A stretch of 64,000 nucleotides of DNA from Pelecanus crispus. Taxonomy: Eukaryota; Chordata; Aves; Pelecaniformes; Pelecanidae. The translations under genes were made by a program, and so were the position numbers. This document shows positions 10,930 to 20,782 of this stretch, piece by piece (within the stretch, counting starts at the first letter, position 1; every line of letters begins with the position of its first letter). The DNA lies in the NCBI RefSeq assembly GCF_030463565.1, contig NC_134644.1:154176191-154240190 (forward strand), given 5' to 3'. The notes under the pieces are model-generated. The model did not search any database. It was given only the letters and a program-made list of their open reading frames with translations, and was not told where the DNA came from.

Positions 10930-13390
10930 AATAGAATAGAATAGAATCATTTAGGTTGGGAAAAGATCTTTAAGATCATCCAGTCCAACCATTAACCTAA
11001 TGGTTAGTCCAACACTAACCTAACACTACCAAGTCCACCACTAAAAAAAAAGGATAGAGTAATAATTTCATGTTTCCTGGCTTGGTGGCTGGATTATTTT
11101 TAAATGAAAGTAAAAACTAGGAATCATTGAGGTTGGAAAGGATCTCTAAGATCATCAGTCCAATCGTCAACCCAACACCACCATGCCCACTAAGCCATGT
11201 CCCGAAGTGCCACATCTACCTGTTTTTTGAACACTTCCAGGGATGGTGGCTCCACCACCTCTCTGGGCAGCCTGTTCCAATGCTTAATTACCCTTTCCGT
11301 GAAGAAATTTTTCCTAATATCCAACCTAAACCTCCCCTGACGCAGCTTGAGGCCATTTCCTCTCGTCCTATCACTTGTTACTTGGGAAGAGCCCAACACC
11401 CACCTCACTACAACTTCCTTTCAGGTAGTTGTAGAGAGCAATAAGGTCTCCCCTCAGCCTCCTCTTCTCTAGGCTAAACAAATCCCGTTTCCCTCAGCCG
11501 CTCCTCATAAGACCTGCTCTCTAGACCCTTCACCAGCTTCGCTGCCCTTCTTTGAACACGCTCAAGCAACTCGGTGTCCTTCTTGTACTGAGTGTCCCAA
11601 AACTGGACACAGTATTTGAGGTGCGGCCTCGCCAGTGCTGAGTACAGGGGGACAATCACTTCCTTGCTCCTGCTGGCCACACTATTCCTGATACAAGCCA
11701 GGATGCTGTTGGCCTTCTTGGCCACCTGGGCACACTGCTGGCTCATGTTCAGCCGGCTGTCGACCAACACCCCCAGGTCCTTTTTGGCCAGGTAGCTTTC
11801 CAGCCACTCTTCCCCAAGCCCGTAGTGTTGCATGGGGTTGTTGTGACCGAAGTGCAGGACCTGGCACTTGACCTTGTTGAACCTCATACAGTTGGCCTCG
11901 GCCCATCAATCCAGCCTGTCCAGATCCCTCTGCAGGGCCTTCCTACCCTCCAGCAGGTTGACACTCCCACCCAGTTTGGTGTCATCTGCAATCTTACTGA
12001 GGGCGCACTCAATCCCCTCATCTAGATCATTGCTAAAGATATTAAACAAGAGTGGCCCCAAAACTAAGCCCTGGGGAATGCAGCTTGTGACCAGTCACCA
12101 ACTGGACTTAACTCCATTCACCACTACTCTCTGGGCTCGGCCACCCAGACAGTTTTTTGCCCAGCGAAGAGTATGCCCATCCAAGCCATGAGCTGCCAGC
12201 TTCCCAAGGAGAATGCTGTGGGAGACGGTGTCAACGGCTTTACTGAAGTCCAGGTAGATGACATCCACAGCCTTTCCTTCATCCACTAGGAGGGTCACCA
12301 GGTCATAGAAGGAGATCAGGGTGGTCAAGCAGGACCTGCCTTTCATAAACCCATGCTGGCTGGGCCTGATCCCCTGGTTGACCTGCACTTGCCTGTTGAG
12401 CGCACTCAAGATGAACCGCTCCATAACCTTCCCTGGCACCGAGGTCAGGCTGACAGGCCTGTGGTTCCCCGGGTCCTCCTTCCAGCCCTTCTTGTAGATG
12501 GGCGTCACGTTGGCAAGCCTCCAGTCATCAGGGACCTTCCGTGTAAGCCAGGACTGCTGATAGATGATGGAGAGTTGCTTGGCAGGCTCCTCCGCCAGCT
12601 CCCTCAGTACTCTTGGGTGGATCCCATCTGGCCCCATAGACTTGTGAGCATCCAGGTGGCGTAGCAGGTCATTAACTGCTTCTTCCTGGATTATGGGAGC
12701 TCCATTCTGCAACCCGTCCCTGTCTTGCAGCTCAGGGGGCTGAGTACCCGGGAATAACTGGTCTGGCTATTAAAGACTGAGGCAAAGAAGGCATTAAGTA
12801 CCTCAGCCTTTTCCTCATCCTTGGTGACAATGTTCCCCCCTGCATCCAGCAAAGGATGGAGATTCTCCTTGGCTCTCTTTTTGTTGTTAATGCATTTGTA
12901 GAAACCTTTTTTATTATCTCTTACAACATTGGCCAGATTGAGTTCTAGCTGGGCTTTTGCCTTTCTAATTTCCTCCCTGCATGACCTAACAAGATCCCTG
13001 TACTCCTCCTGAGTTGCCTGCCCCTTCCTCCAAAGGTGGTAGACTCTCCTTTTTTCCCTGAGTCCCCGCAAAAGCTCCCTATTCAGCCAGGCTGGTCGTT
13101 TTCCCCGCTGGTTGGTCTTATGGCACATGGGGACAGCCCGCTCCTGCGCCCTTAAGACTTCCGTGCCCTTAAGACTTCCTTCTTGAAGAAGGCCCAGCCT
13201 TTCTGGACCCCTTTGCCCTTCAGGACTGCCTCCCAAGGGACCTTCCCAACCGTTGTCCTGAAGGGGCCAAAGTCTGCCCTCTGGAAGTCCATGGTAATGG
13301 TTTTGCTGCCCCTCCTCCTTACGTCACCAAGAATCGAAAACCGTATCATATCATATAACCTGAAGGAGCTAAGTGTTGCAGCCTCGTGGT
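10930..13390 (-). mobile_element. CR1 LINE, longest copy, ORF2 reverse transcriptase remnant, double 3' tail
   Basis: This reverse-strand CR1 is about 2.46 kb long and is the most complete copy here. From its 5' end it shows the region after the endonuclease ('MDFQRADFGPF', 'KRPAWLNRELL' at about 13085-13060), then the reverse transcriptase ('SMGPDGIHPRVL', 'FSKAVDTVSHSIL', 'KIADDTKLG' at about 12000, where the usual F of FADD is I), then the C-terminal part ('[20 protein letters not shown]'). It is dead: a 17-bp tandem duplication at 13146-13179 shifts the frame, and stops interrupt the frame near 12094 and 11888. Its 3' end is composite. A degenerate first tail ends at about 11118, a non-CR1 spacer covers about 11047-11117, and a second tail ends at 10930. 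The endonuclease domain and ORF1 are absent. The exact 5' limit is uncertain by a few tens of bases. Confidence 0.92.
11889..13320 (-). pseudogene. CR1 ORF2 (reverse transcriptase) remnant, broken
   Basis: This is the protein-coding part of the CR1 copy above. An intact ORF2 protein would nick the target and copy its own RNA by target-primed reverse transcription. Visible blocks, in order on the reverse strand, are a pre-RT segment with 'NKKGFYKCINNKKRAKENL' (about 12890), RT motif 'DDWRLANVTPIYKKG' (about 12520), 'NHRPVSLTSVPGKVMERFI' (about 12450), 'QHGFMKGRSCLTTLI' (about 12345) and the catalytic-region remnant with ADD. The upstream endonuclease is missing because of truncation. One frameshift (the 17-bp duplication) and at least two in-frame stops separate these blocks, so no functional enzyme is made. 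Confidence 0.85.
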
Positions 13391-14186
13391 AATTAACTGA
13401 TGTTAAAAGAATCAGATGCTGTTCTGTTTCCCAGACTCTCAAGTGGAAGAACCAGGGATAAAAGTAGTTCATCGCCTAACCTGTGCTGGAGGCCCTGTGT
13501 CCTATCTTGGCAGTTTCCAGGAAGGCTGAGACATAGTAGAGAAGTTTTAGCTTAAACAGGGCTAAACAGGGTTGGCTGTTAGACCTGGCTGTGGAGAGCT
13601 GGGTGTAACGGAAAGAGACGTAGTGGAGGGGGAGATCAAGAAGGGCTTGCTTCCTGCTAACTAGAGGGAGAACTGTATGGGATTATCTAGGGTATTGCAG
13701 GTGATTGGCTCTTCTAGATTTTTGCAGGGTAATAAACAAGCTTTGAAGAAAGGACAGTAAGCTGACTATGGCTTGGTTTCTATTTCCATGCAATAAAGGC
13801 ACTTCCTACTTAGCAAAATACTATGAAAACTGTAAATCCCAGATCTGTTGGTACTGGATACTAGTAGTGCTTGGTACCTCCTTTTGCACATTCCAGCCTT
13901 TCCTCTCCAGATGGAAAGGATGGGGCCTGTGGCCATTTGCTCTCTGATACACAAGTAAATGTTGCTTCTTAGGTGCAGAGGACAGAGGTAACGCACTTCC
14001 AGCTGATTTTATATGGTCTTATTTGCAATAAAAAAGAGTGCAACGAGTGCAGCACTGCTAATTATACACAATGGCGATAGTAATAAATAATAATGATACA
14101 ATATATAATATAATAAAAATTCTAAAATATCTAATAGTGATTAGCATATTAGAAGGTGTGGAAGGTTTCTCAAGAGTGTTGTATGT
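13391..14186. other. No recognised gene; AT-rich flank
   Basis: This is unique sequence between the large CR1 and the solitary LTR. A very AT-rich stretch (TA/AAT-rich) covers about 14080-14145. I recognise no gene. Confidence 0.6.
14182..14186. repeat. Target-site duplication, left copy (TATGT)
   Basis: TATGT directly precedes the LTR terminus TGTCACG. The identical five bases follow the other terminus at 15404-15408. A perfect 5-bp duplication is the expected footprint of ERVL-class integration. Confidence 0.85.
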
Positions 14187-15403
14187 TGTCACGAATGCAG
14201 GTTTGTGAATCCTGCTGATTATGTCGATTCACTATGAATGAATGACTTTACACAGTTTGATTTAGTAAAAGTTGGAGTTCACTTATAGCAAATTGCAGAA
14301 TTTGATTATAGTATTTTCTATAGCACTCAATCATCAATGATTAATAAAGTGATCAGACAAAATTGATCAAACAGTGACTTAGTTACAGATTCGAAGATGG
14401 CAAGGTTCACTCTATTACTACATAGAAGCACATAAAAGAGAATTAAATCACAACAAGTTAAGATGATTCATAAAAGCATTGCGTATATATGGACTAAAGG
14501 TAAAAAAGGGGGGGGGGGCAAAAGGGAACCCTCTCGTTGAGTCACGAGGTTCGGAATGGACCCCCTTGCTTTCTAGACGCCTTCTCAGAGAGGAGCCGAG
14601 GGGCAGCTGGGCCCACTCTTAGTCTCAGACTTGGTCAATGGTTTAGGAGAGTAATGCTGTAAGAATAGTACAGCAATATAAAACTCCTTTTAAAATTAAA
14701 TCATACATGTACAAAACTACTTAAATTGATTCACGCATGCACACTTACAACTATAAATGCATATATGAAAATCGTATACCTGTTAAAAATTCCCCTCGAG
14801 TTTAGTGAAATACTCACGTCTAATGCCTTGGCATTTCTCAACGGGCGAGGGCAGAGTCTCGAGGAGTGAAGAATATCAGCAGCCCAGGCTCCGTTGTCGA
14901 TCTCCGGCAATGGAGTTCTGGTAGCAGCAGACTTTCGGAGTCTGCTAGTTTTCTCTGACTCTGAGAGACATTTCGATCAGAGGGAGATGCTGGTGCGGCC
15001 CGCGGTGGTCCAGGAGAGCTCAAAGGGCCTCACTTAGGACTGCCGTTTATAGGATTGTGAGATGATTGGCTTTAATCACCAGTAAATTTCCACCCGAGCC
15101 ACAATTCGGGTCGGCTTGTTGCTGGAATTCCAGCAGTGATGATACCACCCAGTTTCAAGGCTGTCCGGGGCAGCTGTTTGTTCTCGCTCCCCTCGTTAGC
15201 CATAATATGAATGTTGATAAGAACAGAGCCGCTCTCTGCTCCAGCCATGTAGGAGTTTCTGGTACAATTAAGGGGCGCTTAACTGACCAACTTGCTACAC
15301 AAAAGCTGCGGCCTGGAATTCCTGAGATTGTAAAGCAGCTGAAGTAAAGGGGAAAAACAGGACAGAAAAAAAAACAGGGGCAGGGGGAAGATGTACCACC
15401 ACA
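14187..15403 (-). mobile_element. Solitary LTR, endogenous retrovirus, ERVL-like
   Basis: This 1217-bp solitary LTR lies on the reverse strand. On that strand it opens TGTGGTGGTACATC and closes CATTCGTGACA, the TG...CA ends typical of retroviral LTRs, and TGTGG...GACA is a style I associate with avian ERVL. Identical 5-bp duplications (TATGT) flank it, which fixes both ends. In reverse orientation a CCAAT box (plus-strand ATTGG at about 15064-15068) lies upstream of a TATA box (CCTATAAACGG, plus-strand 15043-15053). Transcription would start near 15015. An 11-G run sits at 14508-14518. No internal retroviral genes are present, so the provirus was probably reduced by recombination between its two LTRs. 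It was not matched to a named subfamily. Confidence 0.88.
15043..15070 (-). promoter_or_regulatory. LTR promoter: CCAAT and TATA boxes
   Basis: On the reverse strand, AGCCAATCA is followed about 10 bases later by CCTATAAACGGCAG. Their order and spacing are those of a compact RNA polymerase II core promoter in an LTR. Whether it is active cannot be judged from sequence. Confidence 0.6.
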
Positions 15404-15408
15404 TATGT
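15404..15408. repeat. Target-site duplication, right copy (TATGT)
   Basis: This is the second copy of the 5-bp duplication flanking the solitary LTR. It is identical to 14182-14186. Confidence 0.85.
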
Positions 15409-18400
15409 TTGGAAACTGGAGTTCGTTAGTGCAGTTGTCAATACTAGAGTCTTGTGACTGTGTTATGTGGTATGTAAAATAAGCCATATGTTAAGTGCAA
15501 GATACCTAGCCCTTCACTGTGTACAGAACACAGTAACCCAGTAACTGGCAAATATTAGCCATCCCCTTAGACTTCCCTCTTTTTCTAAAAGCAAGATCTT
15601 TACACATTTGCCTCTCTTATCCTATAGAGAGAGAGTGTATTTTTTTCTTTCCCTCAAAAGACTTTCTTTTTGCATGATTAATATGTTCCTTGCATACTGT
15701 GAAGAGGGAATCTCTGCTTCTCTCTCAGATCCATGCTGACTCCCCATCGTTTGCTCTCCAAACTAACATAAGGACTATTTATGTTTTCAACACAAAGAAA
15801 TCATGCTGGTTTTGAGTGTGGTTTTCTTGTTGACATTTTACAAACTGTTTCAGGCTCTTTTTAATATGTAGACAAACTAATATGTTTGCTTTTTGTGGTG
15901 TTGCTGTTGACATTTACTAAGGGAATTGCTGAAGATGTTAACAACTTCCCAGCACAGGCATGCTGTAATACAATAGTTCTTTGCTTGTGGTCTTGACACA
16001 AATCCCTCTTAACTGATGTTTTTGCTGAAAGTAATGTGATTGTGATAACTTATGTGAGTCGGGGTAAATGTGAGTCAGCCCTGGCTATTTTGAGGAGCAT
16101 AAACGTCTGCTAAACTCCCTAGTGTTTTGCTTCTCACAGATACAACAACAAGAAGGTGCCAATTTATTGTGTGCATCAGAGCCTCTGTGCTGCACAAACA
16201 TCTGCAGTGCAGAGCAGGAAGAAAGTCCACGAGGCGTGTTGGTAATAGTCTAAGCCTGATGGCCAGGAGAGCTAGTAACTCAACCAACAAAAATTGGTCA
16301 GTTAGAGGCTTGGCTAATTTTGAAGCCAGTAGCCATGAAAAACAATCACATAGCAGAACTTGCCCTTACATGTGTAGCGTATGTCCCAAGGGCACTGTAG
16401 GTTAGACACAGATTGATGTTACTGTGAGTTTGCTTTTTTAAGCCATGCTTTTGAACATGGGCACTGCCATATCTTTAATATCTGGTCAGTATGAGCAATT
16501 AACCCAGGACTATCCACTTAGAGAATTTATTTAACCTTTTATGTGTGAAGGTTTTGAAGACTCTTCAAGCAGGTTGGGTTTTGTTTTGGAATTCCTGATT
16601 AGAAGTATGAAGCTCTTACCTGCAGCCAGCCAGCCAGTCTAGTCTGTGGTCTGTATTAAAAATACTCACGTTGTTATCTACAAAAATCAGCTATAGCTTA
16701 CAATCTTTTAGCAATATAGTATCTTTTTCTGACTGGTCACTGTGTATTGCAGCTTTGGAACAAGTTTTCTGCAAAACAGATTCCTATTTTAAAATCTTTT
16801 CGATTGAAAAGCATTTCTGTTTCTGGGATTATCCTGTCCTCAGCTGTTATATCCTTTGCGTTTTCAGTGAAATTGTAGAGAAACTCGTTTGCAAGACGGT
16901 CGTGCAGCAGCATTTTGGCCATGTTGTTTGTTCCATATCTGAGCCCTTTGGCAGAGGCTTGGAGAGAGGCAGTCTTTGTTGGTCTGCGGCTGTTTCCCTG
17001 CCTTGAGAAAGAACAAAAACTGTCAGGAAGAAAGATATTCATCCTAAGGGTAGACTCCAGTTACATTAAATAGAATAGCAGCCACTTGGAGATGGGACTG
17101 GAAGGCAGCCAAAAGGACACTGTGAAATTTTTCAATAGTCTGTCCCTATGCCTGTCTTCCAGTGATCGACAGAGAATGTAATTGCAACCTTCAAACTATT
17201 TACTGCAACCAAAAGGAAGTGAATGCTGTTCCGGTGCTATTTTAAAGGGTGTTGTAACCTAGATGAGAAGATACTCTTCTCTCAAATGTGCATGTTGTTC
17301 TACTATTGCAGTAAATCATTGCAGATATTACTACTTACTGGCTTAAGTAAATTGCCCTTTTGACTGTCTTGTATGCATTTTATAAGGAAAAAACTTGGCC
17401 TTGACCAGTGGGTATAACATGATTTCAGTGAGTGCATTGATTAGGGATTTCTCAGATGGTCCTTGCTGCCTGTAACGTTAGCTGGAGGCGATCAGCCTGG
17501 AATTGCCAGGTGAAGCCATATTTTGAGGTATTAGTGTAGTGACGAGATCAACTGGCGTTCCTTGTAATGTCTGCAAAAGGGTTTAATTATATGTTTTAAC
17601 TTCTTTATGAAAATCTCTCAGGTTTATGTATGTGAAGGCAGATGGCCTGTGACTTACAGGAAGATTACAGCCTCATGAATCTGCAGCAATTTTTTGCATG
17701 TGTTTGCAGTAGTATCTATTTCTTCCTAGTGAGAGATCTCTGTAGCCTCATGTCATTGTATGTGAGGCGTAACCCATTGAACCTGGTGGTGCTACAAGGG
17801 CGTTATCTCAGCCGAAGTGAGATCAGGACCAGGTCTGCTATCACTTGGTTTCAGGCACTGCTGTTCCCTCCCCAGTGGGGTCTCTGCATATGTCTTCTGA
17901 GAGAGAGGAGGAGCTGAACCCTTTTTAATTTTAAAACATCGCATTTTAGTGAAAGCAGTGATATGGGGGTATATAAAAAATAAAAAAGTTGCATTACCTA
18001 GATGATTCCGTAACAAAAACCTCATTTCTACTGTCGAATGTTTGGGATCTTCTCTGTTAAATTATGTGTATTCTAATATTTTTGTAGTGCGTTGTTTGCA
18101 TTTTCTCTCCTGCTGAAATGTACATTTGTATCTGTAATGCGATTTTAAAAAAGGCAACACCCTGCCCCTACTTTCTACACATAATGCTAGGGTAATAGTT
18201 GCTTCAGTAAATAGGAAAGTAAAGAGGTGGGAAGTGCCCTCTCTGAATGTGTTGTGGATGTAAAGAAGTAAAGATGATGTTCAGCTTCAGAAAGATGAGC
18301 TGTAGGATTCAGGATTCAAAAATCTTAGGTACTATAGGTACACGTAAGGGTTCAGTTACCATTGAATAATGATTTCACAAAGCTTTTAATGTACTTTATT

Positions 18401-20085
18401 CTCGGCTTCCCACTGAGTAACCTGCTCTGTTTTCCAGGTAGGTGTCAAAGTACAGGGCAGGTAAATGATCTGCCCAAAGCCCCATGGTCCCGCCGAGGCC
18501 ATGGACAATCCCTGAAAGTGCCAGTAAGTATGGTACTTATTATGAGATACATGGGATGTTGCACAAATGTAGAGTCTTGTCTAAAGTCCCCAGCAACCAC
18601 AGCTAGTAATTATGAAGAGCAGCAGTTACCACTGTGAGTAGTCCATTAGCTTCGACAGAAACTGCGTTGGTGCATTCAAGGGTAAAATAATGTCCTTCTA
18701 TTTTTTCATTAAATGTAGGTAGGGCTGCATTCTGTGGTGCTAAAAATCTGGGTTTATGACATGTTGGCAGCTAAAGTGGTCTTCAGGCCAGATAGTTTTA
18801 CCCAATAAAATTTTTTAACTGTTTGGCAGATAGAGGAGAAAGAGCCATTTAATAGCCACCTTTAAATTTGGTATTTGGTAAACGCACTAGAATCTAGAGC
18901 TCTGGCTCAGATTTCTGTCTTTCACTGTGCTTGTGCAGAGTCTGTTGCTTCTAAGGACCATGATCTATGAGATGAAAATAATGACATATTTTCTGTAATG
19001 TGGATTTCATGGCTTGCTGGCACAGAGCTCCTGGACTTAAAATGGGTGCTGCTGTTAGCCACGTCCATCCCAGGGGTCCTTCAGGAAGACAGGGCATCGT
19101 TCAGCCAGAGCTGCATCTTAACACCTCAGCGTTACACAGGCCTGCAGAGGCTGAGTACTTCCCAATCTGTTTGTCATGAAATGTCCATATAATTTGCTAT
19201 GATAACTCCTTTCTGAAAACATCTAGTTGCTTAGAAGTACTCTGCTTTCCTTTTTTTTTTCCATCTCTGTGCAAATTATTGTCAGTAAATGAGGGCCAAG
19301 AAGACAACTGAATGAATAAAGGAAGGAGGCGAACAAAAGAGAGGTGAAAGGAGTGGGAAGAATATGAGAGGGTGAATGAAAACAAGGGACAGAGCTGAGA
19401 AAAAATGAAGTTACATATATATAAACAAACATTTTGATGGCTCTAGGAAATTGAATAGATTCGGGATTGTAAATTAAGAAAAGAGGGAGCACAACAGAAA
19501 TTAAAATGTTTTAAATATGGGGAAAACATTCCAGGTGTCTTACATCACAGTAATAAGTTTTAGTTTCTTCTGAGATATTTAAGTGTAGAAAATCAAATTG
19601 AAGCAAAAATAGAAAAAGGAAGACTGAATAGTGAACTGCAGAATGAAGGAGAAGGTGATCAGAGAAGGAAGAAGAGCAGAGAGCAGAGAGGGAAGGCTGT
19701 CTAACTTCACAATGCTCTAGTGTATTTTATGCTCAAGGTCAATACTTAGGACTCCAAACATTTTCAGACTGCCTCTCCTAGTATTGATTTTGCTTTTTTT
19801 TTTTTTTTTAAGAACACAAATGGTCTCTTAAATAATTTTGTGTTTTTCATTCTTTTTGAGGTACGATTCAAAATATGGTAGTTAAAAAAATTATTTTGTA
19901 TACATTGCAGCTGTCTCTTCTCATTCCACTCTCCCTTCACAGAAACGATGCATTTTTTTTACAGAGGGAAAAGTAAGATTTTTTTTCCTCTAGGAAAGTG
20001 GACAGCAGTTAGCATACCATAGGGAAGTATGGACTAGCTGAAAGTTTCATAGCTACTTCTCCAGGTTTTTGCAGGCATAAGGTAC
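15409..20085. other. No recognised gene; unique DNA
   Basis: I see no confident gene here. A short exon-like segment with good splice signals is noted at 18438-18523 (see findings). Simple sequence includes four CCAG-like units near 16625 and a 16-T run at 19794-19809. Open frames reach about 111 codons and carry no known domains. Confidence 0.5.
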
Positions 20086-20600
20086 TATATATTCAGTTCT
20101 GGGTCCCCAGTAAAAGAAAGACCTGTTGGAGTAGGTACAGAGGAAGACCACAAAAATGATCAGAGGGCTGGAGCACCTCTCCTACAAAGAAAGGCTGAGA
20201 GAGTTGGGGTTGTTCAGCCTGGAGAAGAGAAGGCTCTGGGGAGACCTCATTTCGAACCTTCAATATATAAAGGGGGCTTATAAGAAAGATGGAGAAAGTC
20301 TTTTTACCAAGGCCTGTAGTAACAGGACAAGGGACAATGGTTTTAAACTAGAAGAGGGTAGATTTAGATTGGACGTAAAGAAGAAATCTTTTACAGTGAG
20401 GGTGGTGAGACACCGGACCAGGTTGCCCAGAGAAGTTGTGGATGCTCCATCATTGGAAGTGTTCAGGGTCAGCTTGGAGGGGGCTTTGAGCAACCCGATC
20501 TAGTGAAAGATGTCCCTGCCCATAGCAGGGGGGGTTGGACTAGGTGGTCTTTAAAGGCCCTTTCTGACCCAAACCATTCTGTGATTCTGTGGTTCTATAT
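20086..20600 (+). mobile_element. CR1 LINE, 3' fragment
   Basis: This forward CR1 is truncated within late ORF2. The frame from about 20153 to 20501 reads the CR1 C-terminus with the blocks '[18 protein letters not shown]', '[13 protein letters not shown]' and 'RLPREVVDAPSLEVF'. The 3' untranslated end follows, with 'GGGGGGTTGGACTAGGTGGT' and a short tail TTCTGTGATTCTGTGGTTC. The upstream words 'TTCAGTTCTGGGTCCCCAG' place the 5' cut just before the C-terminal segment. It is moderately diverged. Confidence 0.93.
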
Positions 20601-20640
20601 TCCTTGTAGCCCAGGGGCTCTGTCCTCTTGAACATCAAAA

Positions 20641-20782
20641 CAGCCAGGTTAGCTCAGTTGGTCAGAGCATGGTGCTAATGATGCCAAGTTCACAGGTTCA
20701 ATCCCTGCTCACTGCAGGGGGGTTGGGCTCGATGATCTCTCAAGGTCCCTTCCAACCCAAAGCATTCTATGATTCTATGATT
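20641..20782 (+). mobile_element. SINE: tRNA-Ile-derived head fused to CR1 3' tail
   Basis: The first 65 or so bases are a nearly whole tRNA-Ile(AAT) sequence. They comprise 'GGTTAGCTCAGTTGG' (A box TAGCTCAGTTGG at 20650-20661), the anticodon arm 'TGGTGCTAATGATGCCA' with anticodon AAT, and the B box GGTTCAATCCC at 20695-20705. Immediately after the T stem the sequence changes to a CR1 3' end, 'CTCACTGCAGGGGGGTTGGG' through 'CCAACCCAAAGCATTCTATG' and an ATTCTATG tail. That end matches the CR1 copies at 10.6, 44.4 and 46.6 kb. This is the expected structure of a SINE transcribed from an internal RNA polymerase III promoter and copied by CR1 reverse transcriptase. The 3' half of the tRNA acceptor stem is lost, so it is not a working tRNA gene. 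From memory, tRNA-Ile/CR1 SINEs (TguSINE1 and relatives) are known from passerine birds. Confidence 0.92.

Noticed and set aside
12353..12664. Plus-strand open frames inside the 10.9-13.4 kb CR1
   Set aside because: They are antisense shadows of CR1 ORF2.
20641..20710. Functional tRNA-Ile gene
   Set aside because: The acceptor stem cannot close because the 3' part is replaced by CR1 tail, and the stems carry mismatches. It is the head of a SINE.
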